Source of the DNA: Limnohabitans sp. Rim11
GTDB taxonomy: Bacteria > Pseudomonadota > Gammaproteobacteria > Burkholderiales > Burkholderiaceae_C
DNA: 64,000 nucleotides
Assembly (NCBI RefSeq): GCF_001269365.1
Contig: NZ_CXOM01000003.1
Span: 1-64,000 of the forward strand
Direction: 5' to 3'
Shown here: piece after piece, positions 32,995-42,351 of the stretch
Numbering within the stretch: the stretch's first letter is position 1
How the letters are laid out: each line of letters starts with the position of its first letter
The notes under the pieces: model-generated
Seen by the model: only the letters and a program-made list of their open reading frames with translations
Databases searched by the model: none
Told to the model about the DNA's origin: nothing
Made by a program: the position numbers and the translations under genes

Positions 32995-34515
32995 ATGCAC
33001 CCCCAAGAGCCTGCCAGACTCCAACTCTCTCAAATCACCAAGCGTTACCCCGGTGTGGTGGCCAATCGCTCGGTGTCGCTGACAGTTCGTCCTGGCGAAG
33101 CGCACGCCATTTTGGGCGAGAACGGTGCTGGCAAATCCACCCTGATGAAAATCATTTATGGCGCCGTCAAGCCAGATGAGGGTGATATTCATTTCAACGG
33201 ACAACCCGTCCAAATTCGAAACCCTCAGCAAGCCCGAGCCCTCGGCATCAGCATGGTGTTTCAGCACTTCAGCTTGTTTGACACCTTAAGCGTTGCCGAA
33301 AATGTTTGGCTAGGCTTGGACAAGTCACTGCAGCTCAGTGAAGTGACGAAACGCATTCAACGCAAAGCCACCGAGTACGGTTTGGACATTGATCCTTCTC
33401 GGCCAGTCCACACCCTCAGTGTGGGTGAAATGCAGCGCGTCGAAATTATTCGCGCCTTGCTCTCTGAGCCCAAATTGCTCATCTTGGACGAGCCCACCTC
33501 TGTGTTGACCCCCCAAGCGGTTGAAAAACTTTTTGTCGTCTTGAAACAGCTGGTCAGTGAAGGTTGCAGTTTGCTGTACATCAGCCACAAACTGCATGAA
33601 ATCAGAGAGCTTTGCACAGCCTGTACAGTGCTTCGTGGCGGTGAAGTGACGGGTGTATGCGATCCTCGTGAAGAATCCAATGCATCGCTCAGTCGATTGA
33701 TGATTGGCGCAGAGCCGCCAGCCTTGCGACATCAAGAAAGAACACCTGGCGAAGTTTTGTTTGAGGCTGTGGGTTTAACACTGGCCAAAGAAGATCAATT
33801 TGGCGTCGACCTTCAAGACATTCATTTGCAAGTGCGTGCGGGTGAAGTGGTGGGCATTGCGGGTGTTTCTGGCAATGGCCAACGTGAGCTGCTTTATGCG
33901 CTGTCGGGTGAAGATATTCGTGCACCTTCAAAAGCCATTCAACTCTTGCAACAAGACGTTGGCCAATGGGATGCCAGAGACAGACGTGATGCAGGTTTGC
34001 ATTTTGTGCCCGAAGAAAGACTGGGTCGCGGTGCTGTGCCCTCCTTAAGTTTGGCGCAAAACATGTTGTTAACGCGGTCAGAAGCCATTGCAACCAATGG
34101 TTGGATTGAGACAAAGGTTTTGCAAGTTCAAGCTCAAAAAGTCATTGATCAATTCAAAGTCAAAGCCAATGGCGTCAATGCCGCAGCCCAATCTTTGTCC
34201 GGTGGCAATTTGCAAAAATTCATTGTTGGCCGTGAGATAGACGCTCAACCCAAAGTCTTGTTGGTGTCGCAACCCACTTGGGGTGTTGATGTGGGCGCAG
34301 CGGCCCAAATTAGAGGTGAGTTGCTGGCCTTGCGTGATGCGGGTTGTGCGGTGTTGGTCGTCAGCGAAGAGCTCGACGAGTTGTTTGAAATTTGTGATCG
34401 CATGTACGTCATGGCCAACGGCAAGTTGTCGCCTTCCATCGATAGAAAAGATGCCACAGTGGCTCAAATTGGCGAGTGGATGAGTGGGCTTTGGGAATCA
34501 CATGCTCAAGCTTGA
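32995..34515 (+). CDS. Nucleoside-type ABC transporter, duplicated ATP-binding protein
   Basis: A 506-residue ATPase with two ABC domains, as in YufO/NupA and RbsA. The first has Walker A GENGAGKSTL, signature LSVGEMQRVEI and Walker B LLILDEPTSVLTP. The second has a degenerate P-loop (GVSGNGQRELL) and signature LSGGNLQKFIVGRE, with VLLVSQPTWGVDVG in place of Walker B, so only one site is likely to hydrolyse ATP efficiently. It is first in a four-gene operon with two LivHM-like permeases and a BMP receptor. The family imports purine nucleosides, which suits the neighbouring purine genes. Confidence 0.93.
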   Translation: MHPQEPARLQLSQITKRYPGVVANRSVSLTVRPGEAHAILGENGAGKSTLMKIIYGAVKPDEGDIHFNGQPVQIRNPQQARALGISMVFQHFSLFDTLSVAENVWLGLDKSLQLSEVTKRIQRKATEYGLDIDPSRPVHTLSVGEMQRVEIIRALLSEPKLLILDEPTSVLTPQAVEKLFVVLKQLVSEGCSLLYISHKLHEIRELCTACTVLRGGEVTGVCDPREESNASLSRLMIGAEPPALRHQERTPGEVLFEAVGLTLAKEDQFGVDLQDIHLQVRAGEVVGIAGVSGNGQRELLYALSGEDIRAPSKAIQLLQQDVGQWDARDRRDAGLHFVPEERLGRGAVPSLSLAQNMLLTRSEAIATNGWIETKVLQVQAQKVIDQFKVKANGVNAAAQSLSGGNLQKFIVGREIDAQPKVLLVSQPTWGVDVGAAAQIRGELLALRDAGCAVLVVSEELDELFEICDRMYVMANGKLSPSIDRKDATVAQIGEWMSGLWESHAQA

Positions 34516-35566
34516 ACTGCGCCCACAACCCTCTGAAGTTTGGCGATACGCATCGCCTCTCTTGGCTTTGGCCATCACGGTTTTCTTGGGCATTGGACTC
34601 TTTGTTTTGCTAGGCAAAGATCCAATGCGTGGCTTGCAAATGTTTTTTTGGGAACCCCTGAAGTCTGCCTATGCGTTGGGCGAACTCATGGTCAAGGCCA
34701 CGCCATTGTTGATCATCGCGCTGGGTTTGGCTGTGGCCTACCGCTCCAATGTTTGGAACATTGGCGCCGAGGGGCAGTTTGTCATGGGTGCAGTTGCCGC
34801 CACGGGGGTGGCTTTGATGGCCGACAAAGACACTGGTCGTTGGATTGTGGTGGCCGTTGTGTTGGCGGGTATCTTGGGTGGCATGTGTTGGGCCGGTTTG
34901 GTGGCATGGCTCAAAGACAGATTTCATGCCAACGAAATTTTGGTCAGCTTGATGTTGGTCTATGTGGCTGACATGGTGCTGGGCTATTTGGTTTACGGCC
35001 CCTGGAAAGACCCAGCAGGCTACAACTTTCCTCAATCCAAAACATTTGAAGCCGTGGCGCAAATTCCCCGATTGATGAGCGGCTCACGCGTCAGCGCTGG
35101 CTTGATATTGGCCTTGTTGGGTGTGGTCGCTGTTTGGATTTTCTTGTTCCGAACCCGCGCGGGTTTTGCACAGCAGGTGGGGGGGCTGGCGCCTGCTGCT
35201 GCCAGATACGCTGGTTTCTCATCGCGCAAGGCTTTGTGGACTGCGCTCATGGTGTCTGGCGGCGCTGCTGGACTGGCCGGCGCATTGGAAGTGGCGGGCC
35301 CCTTGGGTCAGTTGACGCCTTATGTACCGGCAGGGTATGGTTTTGCCGCCATCATCGTGGCCTATGTTGGCCGATTGCACCCCGTCGGCATGCTGTTCTC
35401 TGCCGTGCTAATGAGCATGTTTTACATTGGCGGTGAATTGGCGCAATCGCGCATGGGCTTGCCCAAATCCATCACGGGCGTGTTTCAGGGCTTGCTGCTG
35501 TTTTCCTTGTTGGCTTGCGACACCTTGGTGGCCTATCGTTTGCGCTGGCAGGGCAGGAGAGTCTGA
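34502..35566 (+). CDS. Nucleoside-type ABC transporter permease 1
   Basis: The first membrane subunit has 354 residues and about nine helices. Signature regions are LGLAVAYRSNVWNIGAEGQF (the YufP/NupB hallmark) and LKDRFHANEILVSLML. It starts at 34502, overlapping the ATPase gene by 14 bases, and its stop TGA shares the A with the ATG of the next permease gene. Translation of the two permeases is therefore tightly coupled. Confidence 0.92.
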   Translation: MLKLELRPQPSEVWRYASPLLALAITVFLGIGLFVLLGKDPMRGLQMFFWEPLKSAYALGELMVKATPLLIIALGLAVAYRSNVWNIGAEGQFVMGAVAATGVALMADKDTGRWIVVAVVLAGILGGMCWAGLVAWLKDRFHANEILVSLMLVYVADMVLGYLVYGPWKDPAGYNFPQSKTFEAVAQIPRLMSGSRVSAGLILALLGVVAVWIFLFRTRAGFAQQVGGLAPAAARYAGFSSRKALWTALMVSGGAAGLAGALEVAGPLGQLTPYVPAGYGFAAIIVAYVGRLHPVGMLFSAVLMSMFYIGGELAQSRMGLPKSITGVFQGLLLFSLLACDTLVAYRLRWQGRRV

Positions 35567-36486
35567 TGGAATCTTACGCACTACTCATTGCTGCCACCCT
35601 CAACGCAGGCACGGTGCTGGCCATTGCGGCCATGGGTTTGCTCATCAATGAAAAGGCCGGCATCGTTAACTTGGGCGCCGAGGGCATGATGCTGTGTGCA
35701 GCCATTGCTGGCTTTTCGGCTGTGGTGCATACGGGCAGTGACGCCTTGGGCTTTTTGGCTGGCATGGCAGCGGGCGCCGTATTGGCTGCAATATTTGGCG
35801 TTTTGGTCATCTACCTCAGCACCAATCAGTACGCCACCGGTTTGGCCCTGAGTTTGTTTGGCGTTGGATTTTCTGCCTTTGTGGGCATTGGCTATGTCCA
35901 AGAAAAGCTCCCCCCTAGACCGTCTTTTGAAATTCCATTTTTCGCTGACATTCCTTTGATGGGCCCCGCCTTGTTCAAACAGCATCCGCTGGTGTACGGC
36001 GTGATTGCTTTTGTGTTTGCCTTAATTTGGTTCCTTTACAAAACGCGCAGCGGCTTGGTGCTGAGGTCGGTGGGTGAATCCCCAGAATCGGCGCATGCAC
36101 TGGGCTACCCTGTCCGCCGAATCCGGCTTTATGCGGTCATTGCTGGTGGCGCTTTGTGTGGCCTTGCCGGTGCCTATATATCTGTGTCCTACACGCCGCT
36201 ATGGGTTGAAGGCATGGTGGCGGGCAAGGGCTGGATTGCGCTGGCACTGACCACCTTTGCAACTTGGCGGCCAGCGCGCATATTGCTCGGGGCCTATTTG
36301 TTTGGTGGGGTCACCATGCTGCAATTCCATTTACAAGGCTTGGGTGTTCAAGTGCCCAGCCAGTTGCTTTCGGCAATGCCTTATATCGCGACCATTGTGG
36401 TTTTGGCTTTAATCTCGCGAAATCCTGTTTGGATCAAGGTCAACATGCCTGCGTCGCTTGGCAAACCTTTTCATCCCAGTTCATAA
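35566..36486 (+). CDS. Nucleoside-type ABC transporter permease 2
   Basis: The second membrane subunit has 306 residues and about eight helices. AIAAMGLLINEKAGIVNLGAEGMML is the YufQ/NupC-type signature. The EAA-like segment is ALGYPVRRIRLYAVIAGGALCG. Its ATG overlaps the stop of permease 1 by one base (TGATG). The BMP receptor gene follows after 43 bases. Length and motifs are regular. Confidence 0.92.
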   Translation: MESYALLIAATLNAGTVLAIAAMGLLINEKAGIVNLGAEGMMLCAAIAGFSAVVHTGSDALGFLAGMAAGAVLAAIFGVLVIYLSTNQYATGLALSLFGVGFSAFVGIGYVQEKLPPRPSFEIPFFADIPLMGPALFKQHPLVYGVIAFVFALIWFLYKTRSGLVLRSVGESPESAHALGYPVRRIRLYAVIAGGALCGLAGAYISVSYTPLWVEGMVAGKGWIALALTTFATWRPARILLGAYLFGGVTMLQFHLQGLGVQVPSQLLSAMPYIATIVVLALISRNPVWIKVNMPASLGKPFHPSS

Positions 36487-36529
36487 TGTTTTTTTTCGTG
36501 CAATCCTGTTCATCCATAAAGGAATTTTC

Positions 36530-37654
36530 ATGACAGTTCTGAACAAGCGATCGGTTCTCAAAGTCGCCGCCATTTCATTGGTTGCTGCAGCCGCCCTGGT
36601 GGCCTGTGGCAAGAAAGAAGAAGCCAAGCCAGCAGCTGCTGCACCCAAGGCCGAGCCCCTCAAGGTGGCTTTTGCTTATGTGGGCCCCGTCGGTGATGGT
36701 GGTTGGACATTTGCACATGACAACGCTCGCAAGGCCGTTGAGCAAGAGTTTGGCGACAAGATCGTCACCAGCTTTGTCGAGAAGGTGCCAGAAAGCGCCG
36801 ACGCAGAACGCGTGTTTCGTGACTTTGCCAGCCAAGGCAACAAACTTATTTTTGGAACCACCTTTGGCTACATGGACCCCATGTTGAAGGTGGCTGCCGA
36901 CAACAAAGAAATCAAATTCGAGCATGCAACGGGTTACAAAACAGCCGACAACATGCGCACTTACGACAGCCGCACCTATGAAGGCGCTTACATGGCCGGC
37001 GTGATCGCAGGCAAGATGACCAAGTCCAACACATTGGGCGTGGTGGCCTCCATACCAATTCCAGAAGTGATTCGCAACATCAACACCTTCACTTTGGGTG
37101 CTCAGTCTGTCAATCCCAAAATCAAAACCAAAGTGGTTTGGGTCAACGAGTGGTTCAATCCACCGAAAGAGACAGAAGCAGCGACAGCTTTGATCAATGG
37201 TGGTGCCGACGTCTTGATGCAAAACACAGACTCTTCTGCCGTTTTGCAAACAGCCGAAAAAATGGGCAAGCGCGCTTTTGGTTGGGACTCCGACATGACA
37301 GCCTACGGCCCCAAGGCGCACTTGGGTTCTGCCATCATCAACTGGGCACCGTACTACAAAAAAGCAGTGGGTGAAGCGCTCGAAGGCAAGTGGTCAACTG
37401 GCCAAAGCTGGTGGGGCGTCAAAGAAGGTGCCATTGACATGGTGTCTGTCGCTGCCGATGTGCCAGAAGACACCAAGAAAAAGGTAGACGAAATCAAAGC
37501 CGGCCTGAAAGACGGTAGCTTTGTGATTTGGAAAGGTCCTATCGTTGGACAAGATGGCAAAGAAATCTTGGCCAAAGATGCTGTCGCTGACGACAAGTTC
37601 TTGGGTGGTATCAAGTTCTATGTGAAGGGCGTTGAAGGCAAAGTGCCTAACTGA
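36530..37654 (+). CDS. BMP-family substrate-binding lipoprotein
   Basis: The receptor of the nucleoside ABC importer has 374 residues. A lipoprotein signal ends ALVACGKKEE with the lipidated Cys about residue 24, followed by an Ala/Pro/Lys linker. The BMP fold starts at LKVAFAYVGPVGDGGWTFAHD and includes TTFGYMDPMLKVA and INGGADVLMQNTDSSAV. A ribosome site AAAGGA precedes the ATG at 36530; the upstream part of the frame overlaps the permease gene. A strong terminator lies 20 bases after the stop, ending the operon. Confidence 0.94.
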   Translation: MTVLNKRSVLKVAAISLVAAAALVACGKKEEAKPAAAAPKAEPLKVAFAYVGPVGDGGWTFAHDNARKAVEQEFGDKIVTSFVEKVPESADAERVFRDFASQGNKLIFGTTFGYMDPMLKVAADNKEIKFEHATGYKTADNMRTYDSRTYEGAYMAGVIAGKMTKSNTLGVVASIPIPEVIRNINTFTLGAQSVNPKIKTKVVWVNEWFNPPKETEAATALINGGADVLMQNTDSSAVLQTAEKMGKRAFGWDSDMTAYGPKAHLGSAIINWAPYYKKAVGEALEGKWSTGQSWWGVKEGAIDMVSVAADVPEDTKKKVDEIKAGLKDGSFVIWKGPIVGQDGKEILAKDAVADDKFLGGIKFYVKGVEGKVPN

Positions 37655-37674
37655 TCTTCGAGCATCAGAAAGTC

Positions 37675-37708
37675 AAAAGCCGGGCTTCGAAAGAAGCCCG
37701 GCTTTTTT
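37675..37708. terminator. Bidirectional intrinsic terminator
   Basis: AAGCCGGGCTT (37677-37687) pairs with AAGCCCGGCTT (37694-37704) around a 6-base loop, followed by T and preceded by A runs. It lies between the convergent BMP and M16 peptidase genes and can serve both. Confidence 0.9.
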
Positions 37709-37719
37709 GTGGCCTTCAA

Positions 37720-40497
37720 TTATTTTTTGGCAGCGGCCACAAAGTCGCCTGCATAGACATACAGAAACTTGGCAGGATCTAATGCTTTGCGAATGGCCGC
37801 ATTCACTTCTGCAAGGGAAGTGGCCTCAATCTGCGCATCCATTTTTTCGGTGTAGGCCATGGTGCGATTGGTAAGGGCCTGCGCTACAAGGCCTGCAGCC
37901 AACTCGTTGTCTTGGGCCCGGCCAATTTTGCGCTCTTCAAGGATTGACTTTTTGGCGTCGGCCAGTTCTTCTGCGCTCAGGCCTTCTTTGACAAATTGAG
38001 TCAATTCTTCTTGAATGCTTGCCTTGAGTTTGCCTAGGTTTTGGGGCGCATAGATGGCATACAACACCCACATGCCCGAGGGATCAAACGGGCTGGCGCT
38101 GAGTTGGCTACCTGCACCATAGCTGATGCCGTCTTTTTGACGCAAACGATCAAATAAACGTGACTTGACGCCGCCGCCCAAGACCCGATTGGCCAGCATC
38201 AAGGGAATGTAGTCAGGCTGCGTGTCTTGCAAGGCCAAGGGCAGTCCAGCCAAGAAGAAGGCATTGGCTTTGTCGGGTGCTTCAAGCTGAACGACTTTGG
38301 CATTGATTTTTTTCGTCTCAGCTTTTAGGCGTGTGTAATTTTTTTGACTTTTCCAATCACCAAACAATTGGGTGATTTGCGTCTTGATGGCTTCCCTGTC
38401 GAATTCGCCCACCAATGCAAATTCACTGTGGTTGGCGCCGTAGAAGTTGCTGTGGAATTGTTTGACCTGATCGATCTTGGTGGCTTTGAGGGCTGCAATG
38501 GACTCATCCAAACTGCGTGCAGCGCGAATGTCGCCTTTTTTGTAAACATCGAGGGCCAAGGACATGGCTTGCGATCCCATGGCATTGGGCTCACTTCTCT
38601 GGCTTTCAAGTGCCGCTGTGCTTTCTTGAACCAGCAATTCAAATTCTTTGGCAGCCAAGGCGGGTTTGCGCAAGATGTCGCTGATTAAGTTGAGAACTTC
38701 GGGTAAATTTTTTCTCAAGGTGTCGAAACGCACTGTCACGGTTTGTCCACCACCCATGACTTCAATGCGGGTTTTCAGTTCGTCTAACTTGGCCGAAATT
38801 TCTGACCGCTGCAAGTTGCCTGCGCCGCGCATCAACAAGCTGGCCGTCAGGTTGGCGGTGGCGGCTTGGTTTAACAAAGATGACTCGTCGCCAAATCGCA
38901 AAGTGAAATTGCCACTGACGGTTTCGCCACGTGTTTTCTTGGGCGTCAATATGAGCTTCATGCCGCTGGCAAGGGCCAAACGTTGCGTGCGTTTTTCAAT
39001 GTTGGCCGGTGAAGTGTCAAATACTTCGCCTTCGCTGGCAGCCGCTTTGCCTTTGTAATCTGCCACCAGTTTGGCAACATCAATGGCTTCGGGTAATTTG
39101 CTTCGATCGGGTGTGGGGGTTGGAATAAATTGACCCAAGGTGCGATTGCTTTCCTTGAAATAATTCAAACCCACGTTTTGCAGATCCGACACCTTCAAGT
39201 TTTCGATGCGATCGCGGTGCAAGAAAAACAAACGCCAATCGCCATTGGCAATGGACTCTGACAATTGAACCGCCAATTTCTGTGGGTTGTTGATGGTTTT
39301 GTCTATCTCGCTCAACAGGCTGGCTTTGGCGCGCTTCAATTCAGCTTCGGTTACTGGGCTCTTTTGCAGACCTTCAATTTCTTCTAGCAATACTTTGCGA
39401 GCTTCTGCCAAACTTTGTGTTTTATTCAATTCGGCCATCACGACCAAGTAGCCTCGCTCGGCCAAGTCAAATCCCCAAGGGTTGACGTTGATCGCTAATT
39501 TGTTCTCGACCAATTTTTTGTGAAGTCGACCGTTGGGCGTACCAGCCAATACATCGCTCAAGGCGGCCATGGCTGCAGCATCGGGGTGGCTGCCTGCAGC
39601 AGTGTGATACAGAACGGCAGTCAGTTGGGTGTCGCCCGATCTTCTGACGGTGACTTCGCGGGTGCCATCCTGAGCAGGGTCCTGGGTGTAGGTGGGCTGC
39701 AAGACGCGTGCAGGTTTGGGAATGGCACCAAAAACTTTTTGAATCAAAGCCAAGGTAGTGGCTGGATCAAATTTGCCAGCGACCAACAGCACAGCGTTGT
39801 CGGGCTGGTAGTACTTGCGATAGAAGTTTTGAAGGTTTTCAATCTTGACATTCTCAACATCGGTTCTGGCGCCAATGGTGCTCTTGCCGTAGTTGTGCCA
39901 ATCGAATGCCGTTGAGGCCATGCGTTGCCACAAGGCCATGAAGGGGTTGTTTTCGCCACTCTCCATTTCATTGCGCACCACAGAAAACTCGGTGTCTAAA
40001 TCATTGCGAGCAATGAAGCTGTTGATCATTCGATCGGCTTCCATTTCCAGGGCCCACTGAAGATTTTCTGGATTGGCTGGAAAAGTTTCGTAGTAATTGG
40101 TTCTGTCGTAAAAAGTGGTGCCATTGAAATCCATGCCCCGCTTACCCAACTCCTGCATGATGTTGCCGCGGGCTGGCGTGCCTTTGAAAACCAAGTGTTC
40201 AAGCAAATGTGCCATGCCAGTTTCACCATAATTTTCGTGGCGACTGCCGACCAAATAAGTGATGTTGACGGTGGTTGTGGGCTTGGAGGCGTCTGGCGCC
40301 AACAAAACACGCAAGCCATTGGGCAAGCGAAACTCTGAAATCCCTTCAACGGTGGTCAGAGCTTGCATGCCTGCAAGTCTGATGGCCGTGTTGTTTGAAT
40401 TGGCAGTGTTGACCACGGCAGTTTGGGTTTGACCCCAAGTTGGCATCAACAAAGCCAAGCAGATGAACGGAATTCGAATTGGACGCATGACAAACAT
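37720..40497 (-). CDS. M16-family zinc metallopeptidase (tandem pitrilysin-like)
   Basis: A 925-residue exported protease with two M16 halves in one chain. A signal peptide (about 1-25) is followed by the active half with the inverted zinc motif HLLEH (97-101) and a downstream ligand region NEMESGENNP; the second half (about 510 on) lacks the motif, as expected for the non-catalytic half. It should act on short or unfolded peptides in the periplasm. An ATG at residue 4 (40488) is an alternative start. It sits between two BMP genes without an obvious link, monocistronic and ending at a shared terminator. Confidence 0.93.
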   Translation of the reverse strand: MFVMRPIRIPFICLALLMPTWGQTQTAVVNTANSNNTAIRLAGMQALTTVEGISEFRLPNGLRVLLAPDASKPTTTVNITYLVGSRHENYGETGMAHLLEHLVFKGTPARGNIMQELGKRGMDFNGTTFYDRTNYYETFPANPENLQWALEMEADRMINSFIARNDLDTEFSVVRNEMESGENNPFMALWQRMASTAFDWHNYGKSTIGARTDVENVKIENLQNFYRKYYQPDNAVLLVAGKFDPATTLALIQKVFGAIPKPARVLQPTYTQDPAQDGTREVTVRRSGDTQLTAVLYHTAAGSHPDAAAMAALSDVLAGTPNGRLHKKLVENKLAINVNPWGFDLAERGYLVVMAELNKTQSLAEARKVLLEEIEGLQKSPVTEAELKRAKASLLSEIDKTINNPQKLAVQLSESIANGDWRLFFLHRDRIENLKVSDLQNVGLNYFKESNRTLGQFIPTPTPDRSKLPEAIDVAKLVADYKGKAAASEGEVFDTSPANIEKRTQRLALASGMKLILTPKKTRGETVSGNFTLRFGDESSLLNQAATANLTASLLMRGAGNLQRSEISAKLDELKTRIEVMGGGQTVTVRFDTLRKNLPEVLNLISDILRKPALAAKEFELLVQESTAALESQRSEPNAMGSQAMSLALDVYKKGDIRAARSLDESIAALKATKIDQVKQFHSNFYGANHSEFALVGEFDREAIKTQITQLFGDWKSQKNYTRLKAETKKINAKVVQLEAPDKANAFFLAGLPLALQDTQPDYIPLMLANRVLGGGVKSRLFDRLRQKDGISYGAGSQLSASPFDPSGMWVLYAIYAPQNLGKLKASIQEELTQFVKEGLSAEELADAKKSILEERKIGRAQDNELAAGLVAQALTNRTMAYTEKMDAQIEATSLAEVNAAIRKALDPAKFLYVYAGDFVAAAKK

Positions 40498-40606
40498 CTT
40501 TGACTGAAAAAATATCTTTATACACCTGCTTTAGAATACAACCCATACATCTGCGTACCGGCGGATGTTTAAATTTCACAATTCCGGTGCCATGTAGAGG
40601 ACTACC

Positions 40607-41707
40607 ATGTATAAAAACCTCGCTGCTACGCTTGTGGCCGCTTGTTTATTTTCTTCCGTTGTAGCGCAGCCAGTCGAGCCTTCTAAGCCCGCTGCACCTG
40701 CCAAAACTCCCACCAAAGCTGCTTTTGTTTATGTCACCCCTGTTTTCGACATGGGATGGACGCATCAGCACGACCAGGGCCGCAAAGCTGTTGAAAAGTC
40801 TTTGGGTGCGCAAGTCAAAACCACCGTCGTTGAAAACGTGGCTGAAGGTGCAGACGCTGAGCGTGTGGTACGTGATTTGGCGCAGCAAGGGCACGACATC
40901 ATTTTCACAACCAGTTTTGGCTACATGGAGCCCACGCTCAAAGTAGCCAAAGAATTTCCCAAGGTGAAGTTCGAATCCATCACGGGCTACAAAACGGATG
41001 TCAATGTTTCTGTGGCCAATGCGCGCTATTACGAAGGCCGGTATTTGGCCGGCATTGCCGCTGGCAGAATGACCCAAACCAATGTGGCAGGCTATGTGGC
41101 GGGCTTTCCCATTCCCGAAGTTCTGCAAGGTCTGAATGCCTTTACCTTGGGTATGCGTTCCGTCAACCCCAAAGCACAAGTCAAAGTGATTTGGCTGAAC
41201 GCTTGGTTTGACCCCGCCAAAGAGCGCGATTCAGCCATGACGCTGTTTAACCAAGACGCTGATGTCATTACCTTTCACTCGGCAACCAATGCTGTCATGG
41301 TGGCTGCCCAAGAGCGCGGCAAGATGGCCATTGCCTATCACTCCGATATGCGCCAGGTGGCACCGGATGCCCAATTGATGGCCATTACCCACAACTGGGG
41401 CGATTACTACACGCAGCGTGTGAGAGCCCTTCAAAAGGGGCAGTGGCAAACCTCTACAGTTTGGGGCGGCTTGAAGGAGGGCATGATCAAGGTGGGTGAC
41501 TTTGGCCCCAAACTCTTGCCCTCAGTGCGCACAGAAATGATGCAAATTCAAAAAGACATGGTGGCCGGCAAGCGCCATCCATTTCAAGGCCCTATCGAAG
41601 ATAACGAAGGCAAGCCGGTTTTACCGGCGGGTCAAAGACTGAGCGATGTTCAAATTTTGAACATGAACTTTGCTGCAGCAGGCGTGGTGGGCAAAGTCAA
41701 ACCCTGA
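40607..41707 (+). CDS. Second BMP-family substrate-binding protein
   Basis: A 366-residue periplasmic protein related to the lipoprotein encoded at 36530, sharing TSFGYMEPTLKVAKEFP-type and GFPIPEVLQGLNAFTLG-type blocks. Its signal peptide ends ...SSVVAQ and has no lipobox, so it is a soluble periplasmic protein. No ABC subunits lie beside it; it may work with the importer 5 kb upstream as an alternative receptor. A ribosome site AGAGGA precedes the start. The M16 peptidase gene is divergent from it. Confidence 0.9.
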   Translation: MYKNLAATLVAACLFSSVVAQPVEPSKPAAPAKTPTKAAFVYVTPVFDMGWTHQHDQGRKAVEKSLGAQVKTTVVENVAEGADAERVVRDLAQQGHDIIFTTSFGYMEPTLKVAKEFPKVKFESITGYKTDVNVSVANARYYEGRYLAGIAAGRMTQTNVAGYVAGFPIPEVLQGLNAFTLGMRSVNPKAQVKVIWLNAWFDPAKERDSAMTLFNQDADVITFHSATNAVMVAAQERGKMAIAYHSDMRQVAPDAQLMAITHNWGDYYTQRVRALQKGQWQTSTVWGGLKEGMIKVGDFGPKLLPSVRTEMMQIQKDMVAGKRHPFQGPIEDNEGKPVLPAGQRLSDVQILNMNFAAAGVVGKVKP

Positions 41708-41761
41708 ATCCAGCCTCTACAATGAGCGCTTGAATTCAAAGACTGTTGGAGAAACTGAGCG

Positions 41762-42331
41762 ATGAGCATCAAAAGCGACAAATGGATTCGCCGTATGGCT
41801 GAAGAGCACGGCATGATTGAGCCTTTCGAGCCAGGCCAAGTGCGTCAAAACGCCGCAGGCGAGAAGATTGTCAGCTATGGCACCAGCAGTTATGGCTATG
41901 ACATCCGATGTGCGCCCGAGTTCAAAGTCTTTACCAACATCTACAGCACGGTGGTCGACCCCAAGAATTTTGACGAAAAGAGCTTTGTCGATATTCAATC
42001 GGATGTTTGCGTCATTCCGCCCAACAGTTTTGCCTTGGCGCGCACAATGGAATACTTTCGTATTCCTCGCAATGTCCTGACCATTTGCTTGGGCAAAAGC
42101 ACCTATGCCCGGTGCGGCATTATTGTGAACGTCACCCCCTTCGAGCCCGAGTGGGAAGGCTACGTCACCCTTGAATTTAGCAACACCACCCCTCTGCCAG
42201 CCAAGATTTATGCAGGGGAGGGCTGTGCCCAGGTTTTGTTCTTTGAAAGCGACGAAGTTTGCGAGACCAGCTACAAAGATCGGGGCGGAAAATACCAAGG
42301 TCAAGTGGGTGTCACATTGCCCAAGACTTAA
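41762..42331 (+). CDS. dcd: dCTP deaminase
   Basis: Dcd converts dCTP to dUTP, the precursor of dTTP, in the cytoplasm. The 189-residue protein starts [20 protein letters not shown] and contains [19 protein letters not shown] with the catalytic glutamate a little further on in [12 protein letters not shown]. Length and ends match the proteobacterial enzyme. It lies 54 bases after the BMP gene, with a -10-like TACAAT at 41718, so it probably has its own promoter. The helicase gene follows after 20 bases. Confidence 0.96.
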   Translation: MSIKSDKWIRRMAEEHGMIEPFEPGQVRQNAAGEKIVSYGTSSYGYDIRCAPEFKVFTNIYSTVVDPKNFDEKSFVDIQSDVCVIPPNSFALARTMEYFRIPRNVLTICLGKSTYARCGIIVNVTPFEPEWEGYVTLEFSNTTPLPAKIYAGEGCAQVLFFESDEVCETSYKDRGGKYQGQVGVTLPKT

Positions 42332-42351
42332 AGTGCGACAATAGCGGGTTA

